From Oscillospiraceae bacterium (GTDB taxonomy: Bacteria; Bacillota; Clostridia; Oscillospirales; Oscillospiraceae): a stretch of DNA of 47,295 bases. Below are positions 33,459 through 42,542 of this stretch, piece by piece. The position numbers and the translations under genes are program-made. Position 1 is the first letter of the stretch, and every line of letters starts with the position of its first letter. The stretch is taken from assembly GCA_902791215.1 (NCBI GenBank), contig CADAUZ010000020.1, forward strand, positions 1 through 47,295, in the 5' to 3' direction. The notes below the pieces were generated by a model. The model was not told where the DNA came from. It was given only the letters and a program-made list of their open reading frames with translations, and ran no database searches.

Positions 33459-34616
33459 TCAGCCGTCGGCTATGGCGATATTCTCTGTACAGTGTGCCCG
33501 TAAGGTGAGCACATGGAGCTCCCCCGCTTTACCCGGTGTAAGGGCGGATTCCAAAATCTGTCCCTCCGTGCGGCTCTCCAGCAGGGCATAAAGCCGCTCC
33601 CCCGCCGCCTTCGGGTCATAGTCGTCCCCGAGGCTTTCGCGGTAGGGCACGAAGCGCTCGCGCACGAGGCGCAGGGGCGTGGAAAACAGGCCTGGCATCC
33701 CGAGGGTATACTCCGAAATGATTTTATCACATCCGTCAATAGTTTTTCCACTACCAATATACAAATTCAGACGCGTTTTTCCGAACACCAGCGCGAAGCG
33801 GCTGTGCGGCACCCCGGCCGGGGTTTTCAGCCGCTCCTCAACCGGGCAGACGGCGCTGAGCTCATACCAGGTGTCGGCCATGACGCTGCCCCTGGCGCGG
33901 ACGGCGCGGGGCATGCCGTTTAAGGAATCGCTGCTGCCCGCGATCAAAACCCGCCCCGCCGTTACGATCTCGCCCTCCTTGACCTGTGCGCTGCCCGCGA
34001 GGACATTGACGCGGCGAACGAGGCCATCGCGCGCGGCGACGAGGCTGCACGCGTCGGCTGAATCATACATCTCCGGCTTGGGCTGCCGCTCCGCGACGGC
34101 GACGGTGGCCCGTGAGCCGCTGACGTTCACCGCCATCCAGGCAAGCTCCGGCAGGCGGATCATCACCTCGCTTCTGAGAAGGTCGGTTTTGACCCCGGGC
34201 CAGAAGCTCCCTACCCCGAAGCCGCAGTCCTCCAGCGCGCGCAGGACCTCGCCGCGGCTGAGACGGCGGGTGCCCCGCACCTCCACGTCCCAGACAAAAA
34301 GGGACGAGGCCATGAGCAGCAGCGCCATAATCAGAAGACCCGCAAGCAGCACCGGACGGCGCAGCACACGGCGCAGGCCCTCCCGCCCACCGACGCGCTT
34401 TATCGTTTTCGTCTCGCACCCTGAGCGCCGGGCGATCTGCTCAAGCCGCGGAAGATTTTTTTCAAAGGTTTTCAGGCGCAGGCTGTGTTCGTCCCGGCAC
34501 TGCACGTCCCAAAGCTCGATCCCCTCCGAAGCTCCGCTGTTGAGCACACCTGCCGGAAACGCGCCGAACAGCTCCAGCTCCACGCTTCCCCGCAGGCGGT
34601 CACTGATACGCTCCAT
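33459..34616 (-). CDS. yqfD: Sporulation protein YqfD
   Basis: Membrane protein of the sigma-E sporulation programme, made in the mother cell. The 385-residue protein has a cytoplasmic N-terminal domain, one or two membrane segments (LLAGLLIMALLLMASSLFVW) and a large outer domain beginning DVEVRGTRRLSRGEVLRALE, which resembles a POTRA/FtsQ-like unit. The ATG at 34616 follows GGGAG; an in-frame ATG 12 nt upstream is also possible. It follows yqfC by 2 nt. The molecular role is unclear. Confidence 0.9.
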   Translation of the reverse strand: MERISDRLRGSVELELFGAFPAGVLNSGASEGIELWDVQCRDEHSLRLKTFEKNLPRLEQIARRSGCETKTIKRVGGREGLRRVLRRPVLLAGLLIMALLLMASSLFVWDVEVRGTRRLSRGEVLRALEDCGFGVGSFWPGVKTDLLRSEVMIRLPELAWMAVNVSGSRATVAVAERQPKPEMYDSADACSLVAARDGLVRRVNVLAGSAQVKEGEIVTAGRVLIAGSSDSLNGMPRAVRARGSVMADTWYELSAVCPVEERLKTPAGVPHSRFALVFGKTRLNLYIGSGKTIDGCDKIISEYTLGMPGLFSTPLRLVRERFVPYRESLGDDYDPKAAGERLYALLESRTEGQILESALTPGKAGELHVLTLRAHCTENIAIADG

Positions 34617-34618
34617 GC

Positions 34619-34900
34619 TCACTCCCATTCCGCCGCGCGGATGCGGCCCGTCACCAGCAGCTCCCCCCGGTTCATGGCGCGAAGGCGCAGACTGTCCCCG
34701 TTCAGGCTGAGCTTTTCCCGCCCGAAGCTCACCACGATGCGCTCGGGCGTATATTCCAGAATTCCCCGCTGCCCCTCGATGAGCGCCTGTCTGCCGCCGC
34801 AGAGCGTGAGCCGTCCCCCGCCGGGCAGAACGTCTCCCGGCAGCTCCAACAGCTCCTCCAGCGCGGCAGGCAGCTCTCTGTCCGCTTTCACACGCAGCAC
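34619..34900 (-). CDS. yqfC: Sporulation protein YqfC (YabP family)
   Basis: A 93-residue YabP/YqfC-type protein; the YabP fold shows as LTLCGGRQALIEGQRGILEY and GDSLRLRAMNRGELLVTGRI. The start is GTG at 34900 with GAGGAA upstream. First gene of the yqfC-yqfD-phoH-ybeY set; in Bacillus it is sigma-E controlled. CATA-type -10-like sequences lie on both strands of the short gap to ylbJ (34901-34967), which would fit sigma-E, but the evidence is thin. Confidence 0.88.
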   Translation of the reverse strand: MLRVKADRELPAALEELLELPGDVLPGGGRLTLCGGRQALIEGQRGILEYTPERIVVSFGREKLSLNGDSLRLRAMNRGELLVTGRIRAAEWE

Positions 34901-34967
34901 CTCACTTCCTCATAACTCTATGCGCCCGGACATAGTTTGATACATGAGGATGGACAAGGAGGGGCGT

Positions 34968-35936
34968 ATGAAAAATCTGTGGAGACGGGGTTTTCCGATC
35001 GCGGCGGGGATCGCCCTGCTGGGGCTTATGCTCTATAACGCCGGTGCGGCGGGCGACGCCTGCCGCGAGGCGCTGGAGATGTGCGCGCGGCTTCTGGTCC
35101 CGTCGCTGTTTCCGTTTTTTGTGCTGTCGGGCTATCTCAACCGGGTGGGCCTGCCGGGGCTTATCGGCAGAGTTTTCGCGCCCTTTGCCGCGCGTCTTTT
35201 CGGTGTGAGCGGCGCGGGGGCCTCGGCCTTCGTGATGGGGCTTCTGGGCGGATATCCCGCGGGGGCCGCCTACATTGCGGACATGGAGCGCAGCGGCAGC
35301 GTCACGGCGCGGGAGGCGGAGCGGCTGCTGGCCTTCTGCAGCAACTCCGGCCCCGCGTTCATTGTGGGCGCGGTGGGGCTCGGGGTCTTCGGCTCGGCGC
35401 GTTATGGGCTCATTCTCTACGGCCTCCATATCCTTGCGGCGTTTTTTACGGGACTGGTATTTCGTGGAAAGCATCCCTGCGGAGAGATCCAGGACGTACA
35501 GCTCGATACCGCCGATCCGGCGACGGCGCTGGTGGAGTCGGTGCGGCAGGCGACGGCGTCGATCCTGAGCGTGTGCGGCTTTGCGGTGTGCTTTTCGGTT
35601 TTGCTGCGGGTGCTGGACGCAAACGGGGCGCTGTCGCTTTTCTGCGGCGCTGCTGCCGCGCGCTTCGGCTTTGAGCCGCGCTTTGTCCGCGCCATGCTCA
35701 CGGGGCTTTTGGAGCTCGGCAGCGGGGCCGCCGCCATGCGGGGGCTGCGGCCCGGTCCCGCGAGCTTTGCGCTCTCTGCGTTTCTGCTCGGCTGGGGCGG
35801 GCTGTCGGTGCAGTTTCAAACTCTCGCGGTGCTGGCGGAGAGCAAGGCGAAAGGCGCCCTGCACCTGACAGGACGCCTTCTGAGCGCTGTATTTGCGGCC
35901 GTAATGGCCTATGTTGTGGGGTTATGGGTATTTTAG
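34968..35936 (+). CDS. ylbJ: Sporulation integral membrane protein YlbJ-like
   Basis: Polytopic membrane protein with about eight hydrophobic segments and nucleoside-recognition (Gate) motifs: LLVPSLFPFFVLSGYLNRV, FVMGLLGGYPAGA and AFCSNSGPAFIVGAVG. This pattern is shared by YlbJ and the spore-maturation proteins SpmA/SpmB; length (322) and position next to yqfC favour YlbJ. The ATG at 34968 is chosen for the AAGGAGGGG site. The stop codon overlaps that of the convergent chromate transporter gene. In Bacillus, YlbJ is sigma-E dependent and affects cortex and coat. Confidence 0.87.
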   Translation: MKNLWRRGFPIAAGIALLGLMLYNAGAAGDACREALEMCARLLVPSLFPFFVLSGYLNRVGLPGLIGRVFAPFAARLFGVSGAGASAFVMGLLGGYPAGAAYIADMERSGSVTAREAERLLAFCSNSGPAFIVGAVGLGVFGSARYGLILYGLHILAAFFTGLVFRGKHPCGEIQDVQLDTADPATALVESVRQATASILSVCGFAVCFSVLLRVLDANGALSLFCGAAAARFGFEPRFVRAMLTGLLELGSGAAAMRGLRPGPASFALSAFLLGWGGLSVQFQTLAVLAESKAKGALHLTGRLLSAVFAAVMAYVVGLWVF

Positions 35937-36508
35937 AAAGAGAACACGACGCCGACCACGGCGGAGGCGAGGATGAACACGATGGGGTGCAGGCCCTTGA
36001 GCTTGGGGACATACCGCGTGCAGACAAGCATCACGGCGGCGAGGGCGATGGCCTTGAAGTTAAAGAGGTCCATGAGCTGCCCGCTCGCGGCATAGGCATC
36101 CAAGCGAAAGAGCGCGATCTTCACGACGAGAAAGCCCGCCGCCGCGATCAGCCCCACCGAGCAGGGGCGCAGGCCGTAGAAGCCCGCCTCAACGTAGGGG
36201 TTTTCACGGAAGGCCTTGAGTGCTCTTGCGATGAGGATGATGATAATGATGCTCGGTGTCACAAGTCCGAGCGTGGCGACCACCGCGCCGGGGATGCCTG
36301 CGGTCTCGAAGCCGACGTAGGTCGCCATATTGACGCCGATGGGGCCGGGGGTGGACTCGGACACGGCGATCATGTCCGCAAGCTTTTCATGAGAGTACCA
36401 GCCGGTGCGGGTGGAGATATCGTAGAGGAAGGGCAGCGTCGCCATGCCGCCGCCGACCGCGAAGAGTCCGGCCTTGAAAAATTCGTAGAACAGGCGCAGG
36501 AGGATCAT
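35933..36508 (-). CDS. Chromate transporter, second half-protein
   Basis: A 191-residue single-domain CHR protein with about six hydrophobic segments and the motifs FFKAGLFAVGGGMATLPFL and ESTPGPIGVNMATYVGF. Its start overlaps the stop of the first half-gene by 4 nt, so the two halves form a heterodimer pair. Short CHR pairs in Firmicutes can export chromate, but the real substrate in gut species is not established. Convergent with ylbJ, sharing the sequence TTAG at the stops. Confidence 0.9.
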   Translation of the reverse strand: MILLRLFYEFFKAGLFAVGGGMATLPFLYDISTRTGWYSHEKLADMIAVSESTPGPIGVNMATYVGFETAGIPGAVVATLGLVTPSIIIIILIARALKAFRENPYVEAGFYGLRPCSVGLIAAAGFLVVKIALFRLDAYAASGQLMDLFNFKAIALAAVMLVCTRYVPKLKGLHPIVFILASAVVGVVFSF

Positions 36509-37047
36509 TTGCCCTTCACCCCCATTCTTGTAAGCACGATGCCCGCCGCCGCGCAGAACACCACGAACACGATGGGCGAGATGTCAAAGAACACGGACAG
36601 CAAAAACACGCCCAGAAACAGTACCAGCGTGATTTTGTCCACGACGGCCTTTTTCCAGAGCTTTAAGACCGCGTTGAAAATGAGCACGCACACGCACACG
36701 CGGATGCCCGCGAAGGCGCTTTTTACCGCAGGCACATCCGCGAAATTCGTGAGGATGCCCGCAATAACCGTGATGATGACAACGGACGGGAAGATCACGC
36801 CGAGGGTAGCGACCACGCCGCCCACCGTGCCCGCGACCTTATAGCCGATGAAGGTGGCGGTGTTGACGGCGATAACGCCGGGCGTGCACTGGCCGACGGC
36901 GTAGTAGTCCATCAGCTCCTCCTCCGTCGCCCAGCCGTGGCGGTCCACGATCTCACGCTCCAAAATGGGGATCATGGCGTAGCCGCCGCCGAAGGTCATG
37001 ACCCCTACCCTGGCGAAGGCCAGGAAAAGCTTCCAAAGCTGCTTCAT
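36505..37047 (-). CDS. Chromate transporter, first half-protein
   Basis: A 180-residue CHR domain protein with LFLAFARVGVMTFGGGYAMI and VGQCTPGVIAVNTATFIGY. The ATG at 37047 overlaps the pgcA stop (ATGA), which fixes the start; a longer frame to 37098 lies inside pgcA. GGAG occurs about 11 nt upstream. The chain pgcA - chr1 - chr2 is coupled by two 4-nt overlaps, an odd pairing of sugar-phosphate metabolism with ion export. Confidence 0.9.
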   Translation of the reverse strand: MKQLWKLFLAFARVGVMTFGGGYAMIPILEREIVDRHGWATEEELMDYYAVGQCTPGVIAVNTATFIGYKVAGTVGGVVATLGVIFPSVVIITVIAGILTNFADVPAVKSAFAGIRVCVCVLIFNAVLKLWKKAVVDKITLVLFLGVFLLSVFFDISPIVFVVFCAAAGIVLTRMGVKGK

Positions 37048-38774
37048 TTCTTGAGAGTCTCCGCAAATTCTGTATATTTCTGAATGCGCTCCTCGCACTG
37101 CTCACGGCTGTCGCCGCGCACGAGCAGGTAAATCTTGATCTTCGGCTCGGTGCCGGAGGGGCGCACGATGAAGCTTGAGCCGTCTGCAAGCTCGAAGTAC
37201 AAAACATTCGAGCCGAAGAAGGGCGTGGTGCCCACCTTGCCGAGTCCGGCAACGGAAACGCTGCCGTCCGAGTAGTCGCGGGTGCGGATGACCTTCTGCC
37301 CGCCGATCTCCTTCGGGGGATTGGCACGAAGCTCCGCCATCAAGTCCTTCATCTTCTGCAGGCCGTCAAGCCCCGGCATGACGAGGTTCATCGTGTACTC
37401 CTGGAACCAGCCGTACTTTTCGTACAGGGCGTTCATCGCGTCGAGGAGCGTCATGCCCTGATCGTGGTAGTATGCGGCCATCTCCGCCACCAGCATGGCG
37501 GCGGTCACGGCGTCCTTGTCGCGCACGTAGTCGCCCATCATGTAGCCGTAGCTCTCCTCATAGGCGAAGATGTAATTATAGCTGCGGGCAGCCTCCCAGG
37601 CGGCGACGCGCTCGGCCATGTATTTGAAGCCCGTGAAGGTGTCCTCAAAGTGGACGCCATTTGCCTCGCACACGGCGCGGGCCATGCTGGTGGTGACGAT
37701 GGAGGTCACGACGCCCGGGTTTTCCGGCATGGTGCCGGTTTCGCGCCTGGCGCGGATGATGTAGTCGATGAGCAGCACGCCGAGCTGGTTGCCGGTGATG
37801 GTGACATAGTCGTCTCCATCGCGGACCATGGTGCCGATGCGGTCGGAGTCCGGGTCGGTGCCGATGATGAGGTCGCTGCCGACCTTTTTGGCCAGATCCA
37901 CCGCCAGATGGAAGCCCTCGGGGTTTTCGGGGTTGGGGCTTTCCACAGTGGGGAAGCTGCCGTCGATGACCATCTGATCCTCGACGGGGTAGAGATGCTT
38001 GATGCCGAGGCGTCTGAGCGCTTCGGGGACCAGCTTGTAGCCGCAGCCGTGGAAGGGGGTGTAGACGATCTTGAAGTCGTCCGCCGCCTTGCGCACGGCC
38101 TCCTTGTCGATGGCCTGGTCCAGGACGCGCTCAAGGAAGGCCTCGTCGGTCTCCGCGCCGATGATCTCGATTTTTCCGTCGGCGACGGCCTTGTCAAAAT
38201 CACAGGTCTTGAAGCCGTTGAAGACATCAATCGCCGCCATCTGCGCGGCGATGGCCGCGGCCTTCTGGGGCGGCAGCTGGGCTCCGTCGGACCAGTAGAC
38301 CTTGTAGCCGTTATAGTCCTTGGGGTTATGGCTGGCGGTGATGTTGAGGCCCGCCGTGGCGCCGTAGTACCGCACCGCGAAGCTCAGCTCCGGCGTGGGG
38401 CGCAGAGCATCGAAGATGCGCACATGGATGCCGTTTGCCGCCATGACGCAGGCGGCCTCCCTTGCAAGCTCCACGCCGTGCAGGCGGCAGTCATGGGCAA
38501 TAACGATGCCCTTTTGCTTTGCCTCTTCCCCCTCGGCGGCGATGACATTGGCAAAGGCCTGGGTGGCGTGGCGGATGACATGGATGTTCATATGGTGCAG
38601 GCCCAGCTTCATGGTGCCGCGCAGGCCCGCGGTGCCGAACTCCAGCGGTGAGAAGAAGCGGCTTTTGATCTCCTTCTCATCGTCCTTGATGCTGTTGAGC
38701 TCCTGCCATTCCTCCTCGCTCAGCGCGGGGCTGTTGAGCCAGTGCAAAAACTCGTCCTTATACGATTTAGGCAT
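37044..38774 (-). CDS. pgcA: Phosphoglucomutase/phosphomannomutase (alpha-PGM family)
   Basis: Interconverts hexose 1- and 6-phosphates for glycolipid and polysaccharide synthesis. The 576-residue protein has the phospho-Ser loop NITASHNPKDYNGYK (Ser near residue 147), the metal loop IIGTDPDSDRIGTMV, the sugar-binding FAYEESYGYMMGDYV and the phosphate loop VRPSGTEPKIKIYL. Size and the FGTAGLRG start fit the PgcA/PGM2 type of Firmicutes. Substrate preference between glucose and mannose is not settled by sequence. Confidence 0.95.
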   Translation of the reverse strand: MPKSYKDEFLHWLNSPALSEEEWQELNSIKDDEKEIKSRFFSPLEFGTAGLRGTMKLGLHHMNIHVIRHATQAFANVIAAEGEEAKQKGIVIAHDCRLHGVELAREAACVMAANGIHVRIFDALRPTPELSFAVRYYGATAGLNITASHNPKDYNGYKVYWSDGAQLPPQKAAAIAAQMAAIDVFNGFKTCDFDKAVADGKIEIIGAETDEAFLERVLDQAIDKEAVRKAADDFKIVYTPFHGCGYKLVPEALRRLGIKHLYPVEDQMVIDGSFPTVESPNPENPEGFHLAVDLAKKVGSDLIIGTDPDSDRIGTMVRDGDDYVTITGNQLGVLLIDYIIRARRETGTMPENPGVVTSIVTTSMARAVCEANGVHFEDTFTGFKYMAERVAAWEAARSYNYIFAYEESYGYMMGDYVRDKDAVTAAMLVAEMAAYYHDQGMTLLDAMNALYEKYGWFQEYTMNLVMPGLDGLQKMKDLMAELRANPPKEIGGQKVIRTRDYSDGSVSVAGLGKVGTTPFFGSNVLYFELADGSSFIVRPSGTEPKIKIYLLVRGDSREQCEERIQKYTEFAETLKK

Positions 38775-38812
38775 AACAGACTCTTCCTTTCCGAAAAAGC
38801 AGATGCTTCTAT

Positions 38813-39130
38813 TCAGTCTTCCGTTTCATAGTCGCCTTGATAATTGCACAGGGCAGCGGCGTCGGCGGCAAGGCTCCTGGGTACATAGATGTCGGTTCCC
38901 TGGCCGCTCATGCCCATGATCAGCTTGCCGAAGCTCCCGTCGCCCGGGTACATGCACAGGCAGGGGATGCCGCAGGCCTCGAGCATGTTGACGGTCAGCT
39001 CGTCGACCATGTTGAGATTGATCAGGGTAGCCAGACGCACCGGCTCCTCGGGCTCGCCGTTTTCATCCTTCGGCCAGCGCTCATAGAGCTCGCCCCGGAT
39101 CGCCTTGCCCCATTCTCCTTCTTTTCTCAT
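38813..39130 (-). CDS. Small hypothetical protein, DUF2007-like
   Basis: A 105-residue soluble protein. The second half, LEACGIPCLCMYPGDGSFGK and IYVPRSLAADAAAL, follows the pattern of DUF2007-type putative signal-transducing domains (a short ferredoxin-like fold with GIP, PG and VP landmarks). GGGAGGT precedes the ATG. It lies between pgcA and the hairpin cluster at 39163-39278, in its own unit or with pgcA (38-nt gap). Function unknown. Confidence 0.75.
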   Translation of the reverse strand: MRKEGEWGKAIRGELYERWPKDENGEPEEPVRLATLINLNMVDELTVNMLEACGIPCLCMYPGDGSFGKLIMGMSGQGTDIYVPRSLAADAAALCNYQGDYETED

Positions 39131-39162
39131 ACATCTTTACCTCCCTTTGTATCATGCTTTTA

Positions 39163-39278
39163 TTATACCACAGGCGCAGCGCGGCTGTGGTATAATTTGT
39201 CATGTTTTTCGGTTGCCGCGTGAGCGGCGAGAAAAACGACCTGAATGCAATATAATAAGCGCAGTTGCGCTTATTATA
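39163..39278. repeat. Three consecutive hairpins between rlmH and the small protein gene
   Basis: Hairpin 1: TTATACCACAG (39163-39173) / CTGTGGTATAA (39185-39195). Hairpin 2: GTTTTTC (39204-39210) with inner GCCGC / GCGGC and GAAAAAC (39231-39237). Hairpin 3: TATAATAAGCGC (39251-39262) / GCGCTTATTATA (39267-39278). On the minus strand both ends carry GGTATAATAA, so the block may bring a -10 element for the downstream gene. Confidence 0.8.
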
Positions 39279-39320
39279 CCATTCTATCAGGTTTCTTTCA
39301 AGGGCAACACCGCACAATCT

Positions 39321-39803
39321 CTACTTGTGGTACTGCGAGCCCTCGTTGATTTTGAAGCCGCGGTATACCTGTTCGATGAGCATGACGCGGGCCAGGTGGT
39401 GCGGGAAGGTCATTTCGGACATGCTGAGCCGCTTGTCCGCGCGCGCCTTCACCGCGGGCGCAAGGCCGAAGGAGCCGCCGATCACGAAGCAGAGTTTCGG
39501 CTTGCCGGAGCTCTCCCGCGCTGCAATCAGCGCCGCCATGCCCTCGCTCGGCATCTGTTTTCCCTCGACGCAAAGCGCCACCAGATACGCGTCCGCCGGG
39601 ACGGCCTTCATGATCTCCTGCCCCTCGCGCTCGAGGGCGGCGGCGATCTCCTTCTCCGCCGGGCGGTCAGAAAGGCGCTGCTCCGTGATTTCCAGAAGCT
39701 CCAGGCGGCAATAGGCCTGCAGGCGCTTGCGGTATTCCTCAAAGGCGTCGATATAGAATTTTTCCCGCATCTTCCCGACGCAGATGAGCTTAACGTTCAG
39801 CAT
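39321..39803 (-). CDS. rlmH: 23S rRNA (pseudouridine-1915-N3)-methyltransferase RlmH
   Basis: SPOUT methyltransferase acting on pseudouridine 1915 of 23S rRNA helix 69. The 160-residue protein starts MLNVKLICVGKMREKFYI and has the knotted SAM site FVIGGSFGLAP and the C-terminal EMTFPHHLARVMLIEQVYR, diagnostic of RlmH. GGGAG lies 6 nt before the ATG at 39803. It is the last chromosomal gene before the mobile element. Confidence 0.97.
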   Translation of the reverse strand: MLNVKLICVGKMREKFYIDAFEEYRKRLQAYCRLELLEITEQRLSDRPAEKEIAAALEREGQEIMKAVPADAYLVALCVEGKQMPSEGMAALIAARESSGKPKLCFVIGGSFGLAPAVKARADKRLSMSEMTFPHHLARVMLIEQVYRGFKINEGSQYHK

Positions 39804-39825
39804 AAGATGCTCCCCTGAATCCTTG

Positions 39826-39946
39826 CTCCGTAGGGGAGGGTCTTGACCCTCCCGGCAGTACAATCAGATGTTTTGTGTTCGCCCGGGCGAATACAAAAAA
39901 CGACATGTTCCCCGCACGGGAGGGGCAAGGGCCTCCACCCGTAAGA
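39826..39946. repeat. Intergenic hairpin element between rlmH and the mobile element
   Basis: Contains GGGAGGGTC-TT-GACCCTCCC (about 39834-39854), a near-perfect 28-bp palindrome TTTTGTGTTCGCCC / GGGCGAATACAAAA (39871-39898), and an outer CGGGAGGGG...CCTCCACCCG segment to about 39946. No coding signal. It looks like another intergenic repeat type, or the flank of the insertion. Confidence 0.65.
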
Positions 39947-39984
39947 TAGTTTTATCGTCATTTGCAGGGACGGCATGGCATTTG

Positions 39985-42080
<2,096 letters not shown>

Positions 42081-42287
42081 TTTTTCATTTTTCCTTTCAG
42101 CGACATTTCTAAAGCAAGATACGCCTATGGAATACGAAAACTCCAAAATGAGTTTTGCTTCCCTCGGCCCTCTCGTTGGGGGATGAATGTTCCCCAATCC
42201 CTTGATCGGAAAAATCTGAAGATTTTCCGTTTTGGCTCAAATTTCATTTTCGCAGCGGCAGCAAACTGCCGGATCTTTGTTAGTGTT

Positions 42288-42542
42288 TAGAAACCCGAAA
42301 TCGGGGGCAGACGTGAAATCGTATTCCTTTGTGAAAAACGTGATCTGAAAGCCGCATGACATCTATGTTTCTCATGCTCTAAAAGCTAACAGCCGTGACG
42401 CTGCCAGGCATAAATCTGTCACGCTCTAAAACCCGGAAAACCGGGGTGCAGGTCAAATCATATAGCCCCGTCAGAATCGCATTGGGAAAGCCGCATGATC
42501 GCTGCGTTCTTCACGGCCTAAATCGTGACGCAGGGGCTATAT
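42288..42542 (-). ncRNA. Two tandem homologous structured elements downstream of the relaxase
   Basis: Copy A (about 42426-42542) and copy B (about 42288-42412) share GAAAGCCGCATGA (42486-42498 and 42347-42359) and GTCAAATC/GTGAAATC (42452-42459 and 42313-42320) with exactly 26 nt between the blocks in each. Both have a hairpin with a 12-nt loop next to the shared block (B: GCATGA / TCATGC) and end on the minus strand in a CCCGG-TTTT-CCGGG-TTTT or CCCGA-TT-TCGGG-TTT hairpin. Copy A is closed by ATATAGCCCC / GGGGCTATAT (42460-42469 with 42533-42542), whose far arm contains the relaxase stop codon. The gene-free stretch here is 42081-42536. RNA nature is inferred. Confidence 0.5.

Noticed and set aside
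42288-42542. Hammerhead or other known self-cleaving ribozyme
   Set aside because: No CTGATGA...GAAA core or other known ribozyme core was found on either strand.
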